A stretch of 64,000 bases of DNA from Phycisphaerae bacterium (GCA_030615025.1 JAUXAB010000005.1:34862-98861), one strand, 5' to 3'; shown: positions 46,727 to 56,268, counted from the stretch's first letter. Notes: a model not told the origin generated them from the sequence alone. Numbers and translations: made by a program.

Positions 46727-48805
46727 TCAATGAGCCAACTCGTCCGCCCCGATATCGGGTTTTGCTCCGCGAGGTTCGCGGTCAATATCACCGGCCACGT
46801 CGGACAGTGATTCAGCTTTATTGACGGCGTCGGTGGCCCACGCCGTCAGGCGCAGGTTCCCTTGTGAGGGATTGACGAGAGCAGCCGTAAGATCTTTTTC
46901 GAGGTTGCTACGGAACCTGATTTTACTGCCTGACTCATTCCTGATTTTTGGTCCACTTAGCAGATTATTGGCGACAAGCAAGCCATCGTTGTCATAGACA
47001 AGGCGAATCAGTCGGCCCAGGCGACTGTCTGGTTCGTGAATGCTGTTGTTGAGAATTTTGCAGTCCTGGGTGTAAACGGTTACGATGCCTCCTTCGGTAG
47101 CTCTGGTAATAAAATTGTTGCGGACAACAAAACGCAGGCAGTGAGTGTTTATGCCGTTGGCACGGTGTGGATTGCCAAGGCAGATGCCGGCATCGCAGTC
47201 GATAATGATGTTACGCTCAATGATGCAGTCCTGTGAGTCAAACCAGATGAAGATGGCTCCGCGTCCCTCACGAGTCCTGCCATGGAGACCCACGAAAACG
47301 TTGTCGCTAATCACCCAGTTTTTGGCATACATCACATCAATGCCGCCAATGTAGTTTCCGTCGGCGATATCGTGCGGGTCGTCGCTTAAGCGCTTGGGAC
47401 GGTCGTTGTAAAACAGACAGTATTGCACGCGGCAGTGCTTCGGACGAATCACTTCGCGGTTCTTTTTCGGCACTTTAACACCTTTGACGCCGCGCTGCCA
47501 GATGTTGTGGATAATGCAATTGTAGATGGTAAGTCTCTGAACGTTGGTTTCGGAGTTGATTTTGAATCCGTTGTACCGGGTGTTCTGGATCGTCAGGTCG
47601 GCAATCGTGACACCCGAGCATCCGGTGATGCCGATGAGTTCTCCGTCGCGACTCTTGGCGCCATCGATGACCACGCGCTCACGATGTCCTGACACTCCGC
47701 GCAACGATACGTTATCGGTTTTGATCTCGATATAATGGGGCATCATGTAGTGCCCATCCGCCAGTAAAATGGTTCCACCGGGTCTTATCTGATCAATGGC
47801 CTTGATTAGTCCCTGCACGCTCGAAACTTTTATCGTCTGCCCTGCAGGCCGTGGTAGGGGGGGTGCCTTGGGAAACCAGGGCTGGTTAGGCGGATTGATC
47901 GCTTCAGTCAGCCTTAGTTCGGCCTTAGCGGTGACGGCTTTGCCTTTCGCCGGCGAAACTAAGCCGAGCGTTTTTAGCACGTCAGCGTATTTCATCAGGA
48001 CAAGATAATTGCGCAGCGAATAGCCGCAGCACTTAAGCGCATCCTCAGAGTAATCATCGCGATACTTTTTTGGATGACTGGGATGGACTCCGTCGCGGGA
48101 CAAAAGGGTCGGGACATCGTAGCCTCTGTACTGTGCAAATTTATCCAGCGCACCATCCCAGTCGGCAGGGCGGCGTTTGAGGATTTCCGAATGAAAGTCA
48201 GTAAGCGGCACTTTCAATTCGCGAGCGATTTTTCGCACGGCATCCGCGTAGAGCGCTGCTTTCTCAGCAAGTCCATGCCGGGGCGGAATCGTGCTCAAAA
48301 TTACCACCGTCCCATTGTCCAGGCACTTTTGAACAACTTCCCGCGTTTTCTTTTTGTACTCTTGAAGCCCGACAGAGGTAAGGTCATTCGTGCCAAACAT
48401 GATTAGGGCCACTTCCGGGTTAAGCCGCACGAGCCACTTATCAATATTCTCGTGCGCCCAGCGGATAGTCATGCTGCCCTCGTTGCCGAACTGTGGGCCT
48501 TTCCAATCGCGCCAACACTCCTTCTTCAGGTATTGCTTGACAAGCTTATATGCCCGCTCCATTTCTTCGGGAGCATTCTTGCGCGAGTATAATAGCGGCG
48601 TCCAGAAGGCCAGAGTGACCGTGATGGAGTCGCCAAAATGCGCAAAGGTCCCTTTCTCGCCGGAAAATCTTTCATGGACTTTCGCCATTGAATCCGCCCA
48701 ATAGCGACTCTCGGATTTCCCCGTTTTCGTTTTCGCATTTTGAGCCGGCAGTGCAAGCGGAAAAGTTAGCAAGGCAAGCAAAACAGTGGGCTTAAATGCT
48801 TTCAT
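46727..48805 (-). CDS. Exported SGNH hydrolase fused to a right-handed beta-helix domain
   Basis: About 692 residues. Signal peptide at 1-22. The SGNH part: FAHFGDSITVTLAF (block I Ser), LIMFGTNDLT (block III Asn), SRDGVHPSHPKKY (block V Asp/His). The second half (about 315-690) is a beta-helix with CASH-type rungs (IIDCDAGICLGNPHRA). It likely deacetylates and binds or cleaves a polysaccharide. Start at the ATG after GGAGAACAGCC. Confidence 0.82.
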   Translation of the reverse strand: MKAFKPTVLLALLTFPLALPAQNAKTKTGKSESRYWADSMAKVHERFSGEKGTFAHFGDSITVTLAFWTPLLYSRKNAPEEMERAYKLVKQYLKKECWRDWKGPQFGNEGSMTIRWAHENIDKWLVRLNPEVALIMFGTNDLTSVGLQEYKKKTREVVQKCLDNGTVVILSTIPPRHGLAEKAALYADAVRKIARELKVPLTDFHSEILKRRPADWDGALDKFAQYRGYDVPTLLSRDGVHPSHPKKYRDDYSEDALKCCGYSLRNYLVLMKYADVLKTLGLVSPAKGKAVTAKAELRLTEAINPPNQPWFPKAPPLPRPAGQTIKVSSVQGLIKAIDQIRPGGTILLADGHYMMPHYIEIKTDNVSLRGVSGHRERVVIDGAKSRDGELIGITGCSGVTIADLTIQNTRYNGFKINSETNVQRLTIYNCIIHNIWQRGVKGVKVPKKNREVIRPKHCRVQYCLFYNDRPKRLSDDPHDIADGNYIGGIDVMYAKNWVISDNVFVGLHGRTREGRGAIFIWFDSQDCIIERNIIIDCDAGICLGNPHRANGINTHCLRFVVRNNFITRATEGGIVTVYTQDCKILNNSIHEPDSRLGRLIRLVYDNDGLLVANNLLSGPKIRNESGSKIRFRSNLEKDLTAALVNPSQGNLRLTAWATDAVNKAESLSDVAGDIDREPRGAKPDIGADELAH

Positions 48806-48870
48806 GGCTGTTCTCCTTCTGCAAAAATAACCTTTTTGCGGCCCGCCGATAACGGACAAAATGGTCCTTC

Positions 48871-50736
48871 TCACATGCCTGATACATGGTAGCCCATGGG
48901 TTCTATCTTTTTACCATCGGGCAGGCGGTAGAGTTCATCGCCGAAGTTGACCGTGATGGTAATGCCGTTAGCGAACGTCGTTTGTTGAACATTTCTGTTG
49001 GCTGTAAGGAAACGATGGTCGGTCATCTCGGCGTAGCCCACGGCGCGGGCGACGGGACATATCTTCTTATAGCTCTTAACAAAGCGGGCCTTGTTCTTCT
49101 TCCATATTTGGTTGTTGAACATAAACATCGGCGGCGTGCCGTAAAGAATGTTGAATAGGTCCCGCTTATCCCACAACGCAGGCAGTTTGTTATTGTAGTC
49201 GCCCCAGTACCACTGTGCCACAACGCAGTCGTGATAAACGAGCTCCCAGAGCGGCAGTCGATATTTATGGCCTACCTGAAACTTGGCCACCCGCTCCGGA
49301 ACCTCATCCCAAGCCTTGATCATATTTCGCCCGGCATTTGGCACGCGATACGGCCCGAGGCTGAGCATACCCTCGAAGTAGTGAACGTATGGCACAGCCG
49401 CATCGTGTCCCATCTCGCTGCCCGTAACAAGTTTCATCTCCTCGGACATAAAACGCAGCAGCTCCATCTTCCAGTGGCGGCTGTCGCTGCGAGTCATCGG
49501 ATGGTCGGGGTGATAGCATTCGCGCCACGGCGAGGCAGTTGTTGTATCAATGAAGCGGCAGCGATAAGGATGGGTTTTCAGCTCATCAGGCACACGCTGC
49601 CGGGCGTACTTGAGCGTCTGCTTATCGCACAGAACACCACACGGATACATCTTGCCATCTTTTCCCTTCACACGCCATCCCTTACGCCAGTTGCCATTTC
49701 CATCGAGCATAATGTCCTTAGGCCAGCCTGCCTGGGTCCAGTCGGGATGCAGTCCCCGAAGCTGTTGTTTCACTATCTCCGGGTCCATAAGGTCCTGGTA
49801 AATGTCGTAGCGACTCGTGAGGATGCCGTCCATCTCGTTCATCGTTTTGATAACCTCTGGCCGACGACGATTGCTCCAAAGAATTTGGTCGATACCCAGC
49901 GATTTCATCTCCCGAACTATGGCAAGGCTGTCCCTCTCCCAGCACCAGACGTTTACTGCTCCGATGACCAAATCCACGTTTGGGTTTTCTTTACGCTTCT
50001 GCTGCAGTGTTTTGAGTAAACCTGCCTTTATGGCGTAAGAGCGATATCGCTTGCAAATGGCGACGTGTCCCCCCTTGTCGAAGAAAACATAGCGGAGCCG
50101 ACGGGTATAGCCGAAGCGTCCTTTCTGCGGCTGCCATTGCGGCGCGACGCAGAGCTTGCCGTCTATTCGCTGTATGCGAATGGCAACGTCATCGGACCTC
50201 TCGATAATAGCCATGTGTCCTCGCTGGCCGTCCGTCACCCCCCAAAAGGCCATACAGATACCGTGACCGCCATAAGCGACAAGCCACCGTGTCTCGATGC
50301 TCTCATCCTCGACCGGATAAGAAATCCCTTCGTTCATAGGCACTACTAAATACGTCCCAGGTTCCGTCACAAACGGATGCGGAAAACCCAGTGACCATTT
50401 CAGGTTGCCCTCTGCTGAAAGTGCTAACGTAAACTCCGGATTGTCTCCGTCGAGCCGAAGTTTTATCTGGACGTCCATATCCAAGCCCAGCTGATGCCAC
50501 GTCATTTCTATGCCATTTGCGACCTTTTGGCTTTTGACCACCTTGCCCCTGGTCAAAGACTTTTGTCGCCAAATCTGGCCCGTGCGCTTGTCGGTTACTG
50601 ACAAAGTTGCATCGCCGGTATTAAGCGTAACTGAAATTATGCCATTGCTGATAGAAAGCTTCTCCGGCGCTGCCTCACACCAGCAGCATAACGACAGCGC
50701 AATGAACAACAAGATTGCTTTTTTGAAAGTGCTCAT
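48871..50736 (-). CDS. Exported glycoside hydrolase, GH101/GH129-like
   Basis: 621 residues. Signal peptide at 1-22. An N-terminal beta-sandwich (about 30-230) precedes a TIM-barrel-like region with CRFIDTTTASPWRECYHPDH and MSEEMKLVTGSEMGHDAAV, resembling the catalytic Asp/Glu region of GH101/GH129 alpha-N-acetylgalactosaminidases and the DUF5696 group. The exact family is uncertain. It sits in the carbohydrate cluster, upstream of SGNH and ThuA genes. Confidence 0.65.
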   Translation of the reverse strand: MSTFKKAILLFIALSLCCWCEAAPEKLSISNGIISVTLNTGDATLSVTDKRTGQIWRQKSLTRGKVVKSQKVANGIEMTWHQLGLDMDVQIKLRLDGDNPEFTLALSAEGNLKWSLGFPHPFVTEPGTYLVVPMNEGISYPVEDESIETRWLVAYGGHGICMAFWGVTDGQRGHMAIIERSDDVAIRIQRIDGKLCVAPQWQPQKGRFGYTRRLRYVFFDKGGHVAICKRYRSYAIKAGLLKTLQQKRKENPNVDLVIGAVNVWCWERDSLAIVREMKSLGIDQILWSNRRRPEVIKTMNEMDGILTSRYDIYQDLMDPEIVKQQLRGLHPDWTQAGWPKDIMLDGNGNWRKGWRVKGKDGKMYPCGVLCDKQTLKYARQRVPDELKTHPYRCRFIDTTTASPWRECYHPDHPMTRSDSRHWKMELLRFMSEEMKLVTGSEMGHDAAVPYVHYFEGMLSLGPYRVPNAGRNMIKAWDEVPERVAKFQVGHKYRLPLWELVYHDCVVAQWYWGDYNNKLPALWDKRDLFNILYGTPPMFMFNNQIWKKNKARFVKSYKKICPVARAVGYAEMTDHRFLTANRNVQQTTFANGITITVNFGDELYRLPDGKKIEPMGYHVSGM

Positions 50737-50793
50737 TATTAGACACCTTTTCCTTTCGCGTAAAATATTTCTAACCTGCTGAAAAACATGGCA

Positions 50794-51948
50794 CTATTGT
50801 TGTAAGCGGCCTTTCCGAGAACGGCGAAGCCCATTATACTTTTTAGCCTTTGCGATCGCCGATGCAAGAGAAACCGCAGCTCCACCCTGAGCTTTCGATT
50901 CGTCGGCGGCGGACATAAAAGCGAAAATCTCAATCGTTTCTTCCAGCGGCACAGGTACTTTGCCGGTCTTAAAGAACCTGATTATTTCATCTACAAGATG
51001 TCCATAGCCTGCGTATCTACCGCTTTGAGTTATACCTTTTGTGCCGTAGACCAATGCGCCGTAGTCGGTTTTGCCCTTGCGGAGACCTCTATAGGTGCCA
51101 ATTCGGCCGTCTTTCCAAACTCCGACAACGAATTCACTATCTTTAGTTTGTATACGTCTTACACTCTTGCAGCCCGGGCCCATGATGGTAAAGAGAATCT
51201 CGACACCATGTACACCATACCAATAGAGGTCGGGATGATGCTCTTCAAAACTGCACGGACTGAATGCATCGCAGCCGAGTACCTTGCCGACCTTGTCATT
51301 GTCTCTCATCCCGATGATGCCTGGGCAGAAGCGTAAAGAAGAGCTCGACCAGCACGGTACGTTATTTTTCTTGGCGAGCCGAAATATCTCGATTACATCT
51401 GCCAGATTGCCGGCCATAGGTTTATCGATAAAGACAGGCTTTTTCGCTGCAATGACAGGTTTCACCTGCTCCAGGTGAGGCCGACCGTCAACACTCTCCA
51501 GCAGTACCCCGTCAACCTTCCGGCATAATTCTTCTATGCTGTCGACAATTTCCACGCCAAACTCTTCACGCAATTGCTTGGTATACTTATCCACTCGATT
51601 AGCCGAAGCAGGAATATCGGGCGAACCACCAGGATAGCCGACAACGACCCTGCAGCCATAGTTTTTCTCCGGGTCATTTATAAGCCTGGTAAAGGCGATA
51701 ACATGTGAGGTGTCGAGGCCAATCATACCGAGGCGAAAAACTTTTTCCTCAGCCTGGACGGCAAGCGTCAACGTTAGAAATGCAAGCAACAACGCTATCA
51801 GCAGAACGGTCCAATTCACCCCGTTAGAAATTTTCCCTTTTTGTATCCCGTTAAAAGTAAGACACCTGCCGTCTTCCCTATCAAGAGCGGGACTTTTAAC
51901 GGGGTGTATTATATTATTGCTGGTTATCGAATTTCTAACGTGATTCAT
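50794..51948 (-). CDS. Gfo/Idh/MocA-family oxidoreductase, exported or anchored
   Basis: Up to 384 residues. VFRLGMIGLDTSHVIAFTRL is the NAD(P) strand (a degenerate GxGxxG), and PVIAAKKPVFIDKPMAGN the EKP-type Lys motif. A hydrophobic segment (WTVLLIALLLAFLTLTLAVQ) precedes it and looks like a signal peptide. The ATG at 51948 has GGAGGTGTAATC upstream, but the first 40 codons lie in nested repeats (51817-51942); a GTG at 51819 would start just before the hydrophobic segment. Both starts are possible. Confidence 0.78.
   Translation of the reverse strand: MNHVRNSITSNNIIHPVKSPALDREDGRCLTFNGIQKGKISNGVNWTVLLIALLLAFLTLTLAVQAEEKVFRLGMIGLDTSHVIAFTRLINDPEKNYGCRVVVGYPGGSPDIPASANRVDKYTKQLREEFGVEIVDSIEELCRKVDGVLLESVDGRPHLEQVKPVIAAKKPVFIDKPMAGNLADVIEIFRLAKKNNVPCWSSSSLRFCPGIIGMRDNDKVGKVLGCDAFSPCSFEEHHPDLYWYGVHGVEILFTIMGPGCKSVRRIQTKDSEFVVGVWKDGRIGTYRGLRKGKTDYGALVYGTKGITQSGRYAGYGHLVDEIIRFFKTGKVPVPLEETIEIFAFMSAADESKAQGGAAVSLASAIAKAKKYNGLRRSRKGRLQQ
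51817..51942. repeat. Nested CCCGTTA(A/G)AA palindromic repeats at a gene's 5' end
   Basis: Outer pair: CCCCGTTAGAAATT (51819-51832) with AATTTCTAACGTG (51930-51942). Inner pair: CCCGTTAAAAGT (51847-51858) with ACTTTTAACGGG (51892-51903), a perfect 12-bp inverted repeat. Together they form a long hairpin over the start region of the oxidoreductase gene. Confidence 0.7.
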
Positions 51949-52072
51949 GATTACACCTCCATTATATTTAATGTTCTTTTGCAACAAAATACGGCTGATT
52001 TTGTAAAACCCTCATTTCCCACGTAACCTACGCTCAGCAGATAATTACGTAAGAAGTTCTCACTTAATATCG

Positions 52073-52852
52073 TCAAGTAATCGCTTTTGTTGCTCCTGTT
52101 GTAAACCCTCCATCCACCAAAATTATCTGGCCTGTAATATATTCCGAAGCGTCTGAAGCTAAAAAGATAACTGTGCCATCAAGGTCGTGTGGTTGTCCGG
52201 GGCGATTTAGAGGAATGCGATTCGTGATATAATTTACCCACTCTTTGTTCTCATATAACACTGCATTTTGTGCCGTCTTAAACCACCCGGGAGCCAGCAC
52301 ATTTACAGTGATTCCGAACCTGCCCCACTCCGCAGCTAAGCTTCTGGTCATCGACAATATAGCACCTCGGCTCGCTGTATATGCTGTGATCCCCTCCATG
52401 CCGAAAACACACGTACACGAACCGACGTTTATTATTCTGCCATAGTTTCGTTTTATCATCTCCTTAGCCACTGCCTGGGCACAGAAGAAGCTTCCCTTTA
52501 GATTGGTATCTAATACGGTATCCCAATCCTGCGGGGAAACTTCGGTGCTTGGTTTTCGGATATTTAAGCCGGCATTATTGACTAAGATATCAATTTTTCC
52601 ATATTCTTTTATTGTCAAGCTAACCATATTATCAATATCACTTTGTGAGAGCACATCCAACTGAACCGGTAACGCCTTCCTACCCAATGACTCTATTTCC
52701 TGTTTGAATTCAGTCAGCCTCGATAATTCTCTGCTGGTAATCACCAAATCAGCACCAGCTTGGGCAAGTGCCCTGGCGAAATATTGGCCCAGGCCGCGAC
52801 TCGTTCCGGTTACAATTGCCACTTTGTCGGTAAGGTCAAAAAGCTCTACCAT
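52073..52852 (-). CDS. SDR-family oxidoreductase with YxxxR active site
   Basis: 259 residues. NAD motif VAIVTGTSRGLGQYFARALA, NNAGLN and the catalytic Ser (INVGSCTC) and Tyr (ITAYTASRGAIL) are present, but the Lys at Tyr+4 is Arg. Closest in feel to gluconate-5- or sugar-alcohol dehydrogenases. Start at 52852 (GAGGAAGTGAAG before the ATG). Confidence 0.82.
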   Translation of the reverse strand: MVELFDLTDKVAIVTGTSRGLGQYFARALAQAGADLVITSRELSRLTEFKQEIESLGRKALPVQLDVLSQSDIDNMVSLTIKEYGKIDILVNNAGLNIRKPSTEVSPQDWDTVLDTNLKGSFFCAQAVAKEMIKRNYGRIINVGSCTCVFGMEGITAYTASRGAILSMTRSLAAEWGRFGITVNVLAPGWFKTAQNAVLYENKEWVNYITNRIPLNRPGQPHDLDGTVIFLASDASEYITGQIILVDGGFTTGATKAIT

Positions 52853-52931
52853 CTTCACTTCCTCAAACATTGGTAATTAGTTAATGGTGATTGGTGAGTA
52901 GTTAATCCGCCATTTAACCAGTTACTCGTCG

Positions 52932-53963
52932 TTATGGTTCTAAAACGATTTTGATCAAATTTTCTTCAGCTTTTAGCAGCCGGTCAAAAGCACGTGGCCC
53001 ATCTTCCAACGGTAAAACATCGCTGATTAATGGCTCCACATTGATTTTGCCTGAAGCTACTAACTCTATACAATCACGAAATTCACCCGAACTGGCATAG
53101 GAGCCTGTGAAGGTAAGCTCGCTGGCAATGAACTGCTGCAAATCAAACTCAGCCATCTTTTCTAAATTGCCGACAGCGACAAGATGTCCCCCCATCTTTG
53201 TAACTGAAATGGCATCTTGAAAAGTACTTGCATACCCGACGGCTTCGAAAGTAACATCTGCCCCTTTATTCTGTGTTTCCTTGAAAACCACTTCTGTCAG
53301 GCCAGACTTGGCAGGATTGATGACCTTATCTGCTCCGAGCTTGCTTGCCACTTCAAGCCGGAATTCATTAATATCGGATACGAAGACCTTCCCGGCACCT
53401 ATCAGCTTGGAGGCTTGTAGAATGAAAAGACCGATTGTCCCGGCTCCAATAACTACAACCGTATCGTTAGTCGATAGGGTGGCTCTATTCGCAGCGTGCA
53501 CACCTATTGATACAGGCTCCAAAAGAGCTGCATGGATGAAAGACAAATGCTCCGGAATTTTTGAGACAATCCACCACGGTACTGCAACATACTCGGCAAA
53601 TGCGCCATGCCTCTTGAAGCCTGGGGTAGAAACGCCGAGTACTTGCCGACTTTCACAGCGATTATAAAAGCCGTTCCGGCATGGCTCGCATCTATTGCAA
53701 TAAACGGTTGAATCAAAGCAAACTCTATCGCCTTTTTCGAAATCTTTTACATTTTTGCCCGTATCTTCAACAATACCAGCCGCCTCATGACCCATAATCA
53801 AAGGAGGAATTCTTCTGCCGGTTTTACCTGTAGAGCCGTGGACGTCCGAGCCGCAAATCCCACAGGCCTTGACACAAATCAGTACATTTTCATCGCCCAC
53901 TTCAGGATCCGGAAAATCGGAATATTCAAAACAGTATGGTTTCGTATAAACTAAAGCCTTCAA
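52932..53963 (-). CDS. Zinc-dependent medium-chain polyol/sugar-phosphate dehydrogenase
   Basis: 343 residues. Catalytic zinc region ACGICGSDVHG and MGHEAAGIV; structural zinc CNRCEPCRNGFYNRC; NAD site VVVIGAGTIGLFILQASKLIGAG. The pattern is like sorbitol or galactitol-1-phosphate 5-dehydrogenase. Starts with TTG (GGAGGG five bases upstream). It follows the fucose-isomerase-like gene and precedes the SDR: two dehydrogenases acting in turn is plausible. Confidence 0.85.
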   Translation of the reverse strand: MKALVYTKPYCFEYSDFPDPEVGDENVLICVKACGICGSDVHGSTGKTGRRIPPLIMGHEAAGIVEDTGKNVKDFEKGDRVCFDSTVYCNRCEPCRNGFYNRCESRQVLGVSTPGFKRHGAFAEYVAVPWWIVSKIPEHLSFIHAALLEPVSIGVHAANRATLSTNDTVVVIGAGTIGLFILQASKLIGAGKVFVSDINEFRLEVASKLGADKVINPAKSGLTEVVFKETQNKGADVTFEAVGYASTFQDAISVTKMGGHLVAVGNLEKMAEFDLQQFIASELTFTGSYASSGEFRDCIELVASGKINVEPLISDVLPLEDGPRAFDRLLKAEENLIKIVLEP

Positions 53964-54127
53964 TTAAACCCTCCATTTTGCTGAATATCGCTGTGTCCTT
54001 TAAGTCAAAAAAGTTAAGCGCTCGGCAAACTAACATTCCCATTTAGACTAAACTTAGCTGCGCCGCTGAGTTTTCTAATCGTAATAATACCCGAACGAGC
54101 TGCCCATTGCCAGCCAATCTTGCGCTA

Positions 54128-55585
54128 TTAAGTGACGACGTTGATGCCGTAAAGTTGACAGAATGTTCGCAGTTGTTTGGCGTAATTACCATAGAATATA
54201 ATCTGGTGCATACCCTTTACATCACATACGTCATCTACCTCGTTGATAGTCATCTCTATGTTCGTGCGGCAGCCGCCTGTTTGCGGGATGCTCGGACATC
54301 CGACTACTTTTCCACTGTAAATGATCATCCGGGGTGTTTCTCCTGATAGGTACTGCGCCATTGTAACATCTCGTCCCGGACGCCAGAGAACTCGTGGGAC
54401 GCAGCCCCAGCCTGCTTCACAATGGCTCATTAAGATGTACGGCTCGGCAGGGGCATTTGTACCGTTGAGCTTCGAGGCACAAGTGCAATGCGCACCGAAA
54501 TAGTGATTTTTCTCCGTCTCCATAGAAGCATTCTGCTGAAAGCCCGGTCTGTCGAAGAGTTCCTGCACCAACATCAAGGTCAGTGTTGCGCTCAGGTCAG
54601 ATTGACAGCCGGTAGCGATGCCCTCGTCCCTCAAACTCATAAAGCCCATGCAAGGTGGGACGTGCTTGCGCGGCTTTTTAAGTCCCGGCAAACAGTCCAT
54701 CATCACCGCGTCGGCTTTCTCGGCTTCAACGAGTCGCTTCAGGACAAAATATGTTTTTGCAGCCTCGAGGATATCAGTTTTGGTGGGTTGGACCACATCT
54801 TTAGCATTATTCAGATACGCGTGCGCGAGCTTTTTCACTGCGTCTGTGGCTTTAGTGCGCTTAAATTCCTCATAAAACCTCTGGTGCGGGATGGTCCGGA
54901 CCTGGGTGTCAAGATGTGGAACTGTTGTTTCTTTGAGCTCTGAACCTGCAATATTGACAATACGGCTTTCCTTCATCCAGTGCGCCGTTTTGATCATCTT
55001 CATGCCATCTTTAACGGCATCAAGGTTATCCAGTGAATTGATCAGATACACGCCGGACTTTTGGCGCAGTTGATTAATGTGACCGACAAGGAGGATGCCT
55101 AACGTGGCAAGCACAACTGTGGGGATTCCCACTTCTTCAATGATGCGAGTAACGTGTCCCCAATGCCCTTTTTTGAAAGGTATGAGCAGCAATCCGTCGG
55201 GTTTCGACTGCCTGACTTCGTTGATGAACCGCGTTACACTCCGCTCATCGTCCAGAGGATTTTGTTCCATGGAGATGCGCATCCCCAAACTTCGCTCGAT
55301 CCGTTTGATTGCTCCCATATACTGCCTTTGACGTCCTTCGGCATCAAAGGCTGAACCCGGCCAGCTATAATAACCTGCTTTCCTTAGTGACTCGGTGGGG
55401 GGGTAGATAAATGCACCCCGCACCGTGGTGGGTTTCTTTTGTCGACCGCTTACTTTTGTAAAAGGCCCTGTAGCCGCAAGCAAATTCTTAGAGCTTACTG
55501 AAACGCCTGCTGCAGTCGTACCTACCGTTTGTAAGAACTCCCGCCGGGACATCTCCCGCGCCTTCATTGGTCGTAACTGTTTCAT
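54128..55585 (-). CDS. Tat-exported L-fucose/L-arabinose isomerase-like protein
   Basis: 485 residues. N-terminal SRREFLQTVGTTAAGVSVSS is a Tat signal. The rest has the two-domain look of FucI/AraA-like proteins: INSLDNLDAVKDGMKMI, LKRLVEAEKADAVMMDCLPG, CMGFMSLRDEGIATGCQSDL (metal Glu/Asp) and HCTCASKL. True isomerases are cytoplasmic, so export suggests a changed role. It heads the minus-strand cluster. Confidence 0.7.
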   Translation of the reverse strand: MKQLRPMKAREMSRREFLQTVGTTAAGVSVSSKNLLAATGPFTKVSGRQKKPTTVRGAFIYPPTESLRKAGYYSWPGSAFDAEGRQRQYMGAIKRIERSLGMRISMEQNPLDDERSVTRFINEVRQSKPDGLLLIPFKKGHWGHVTRIIEEVGIPTVVLATLGILLVGHINQLRQKSGVYLINSLDNLDAVKDGMKMIKTAHWMKESRIVNIAGSELKETTVPHLDTQVRTIPHQRFYEEFKRTKATDAVKKLAHAYLNNAKDVVQPTKTDILEAAKTYFVLKRLVEAEKADAVMMDCLPGLKKPRKHVPPCMGFMSLRDEGIATGCQSDLSATLTLMLVQELFDRPGFQQNASMETEKNHYFGAHCTCASKLNGTNAPAEPYILMSHCEAGWGCVPRVLWRPGRDVTMAQYLSGETPRMIIYSGKVVGCPSIPQTGGCRTNIEMTINEVDDVCDVKGMHQIIFYGNYAKQLRTFCQLYGINVVT

Positions 55586-55640
55586 GTCAACCCCTTTCCT
55601 GTTTAATTGGCATAGTATCAGTATTTTTAAGAAAAACTGG

Positions 55641-55674
55641 CCCCCACATCTTGCTGTGCAAGCAGCAGTGGGGC
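55641..55674. repeat. CCCCCAC-TTGCTGTGCAAG hairpin repeat, copy 1
   Basis: Stems CCCCAC/GTGGGG and TGCTG/CAGCA in one hairpin. About 27 bases are identical to the copy at 55901-55935. Confidence 0.7.
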
Positions 55675-55900
55675 AAAAGATAAACCGCTGATATTTTAGT
55701 CAGTGTCAGTATTTTAGATTATTATAGGCAGTTCAAAAACCTTTTTTTCTATATAAACGATGTCATCCAGAAGTCTCAACGGACACTTCTAAAAGTAAAC
55801 GTTGCACAGGCTTTTTAGAATTACCTGTCATTTGTGGAACTGGACGTTGCATTATAGCCCGAATGTAAATTTAAGGCCCGCTCAAAACATCGCTCCAATG

Positions 55901-55935
55901 CCCCTACATCTTGCTGTGCAAGCAGCAGTGGGGGT
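55901..55935. repeat. CCCCTAC-TTGCTGTGCAAG hairpin repeat, copy 2
   Basis: Same hairpin as 55641-55674, here at the broken end of an integrase fragment, supplying its last codons and stop. Between the copies (55675-55900) nothing else is visible. Confidence 0.7.
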
Positions 55936-56055
55936 CGCCTATTGCATCCAAAACAGTGGTTTTGCCCTTAATCTTCTTGCAATACTCGCCTGTTAGATGT
56001 AGAGTAAGTGGAAATTTATCTGAGCGTCTTTCTCTTTTAGAATTGGGCTTTGCCA
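55904..56055 (-). pseudogene. Integrase N-terminal fragment (relic)
   Basis: About 50 residues. KFPLTLHLTGEYCKKIKGK resembles the arm-binding start of tyrosine recombinases common in Planctomycetota. It stops after about 40 family-like residues; the end is made by the inserted hairpin repeat. No catalytic domain is present nearby, so the gene is broken. It lies 140 bases from a tRNA. Confidence 0.5.
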
Positions 56056-56194
56056 TGGTTAACGTCTTTGAAATACAATGAGAGACAATCCAAAACACAG
56101 TTGCATTCTAAAGAACAATTTAGTTGTAGTAAAGGTTGTATTTTGAAAAAACGGCTCCCAGAAAATTCTATAAGTGCTTACATGATAATTAGTT

Positions 56195-56268
56195 GCGCCC
56201 GTAGCTCAATTGGATAGAGTCGCGGACTTCGAATCCGAAGGTTGGAGGTTCGAGTCCTCCCGGGCGCG
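56195..56268 (+). tRNA. tRNA-Arg (anticodon TCG)
   Basis: Acceptor GCGCCCG pairs with CGGGCGC; T-arm GGAGG-TTCGAGT-CCTCC; anticodon loop CTTCGAA at 56227-56233 gives TCG (reads CGA). D-stem GCTC/GAGT has one G-T pair. Base pair 27-43 is G-A, a mismatch, because the bases after the D-stem read CG instead of the usual GT. CCA is not encoded. It is the only tRNA seen. Confidence 0.85.
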
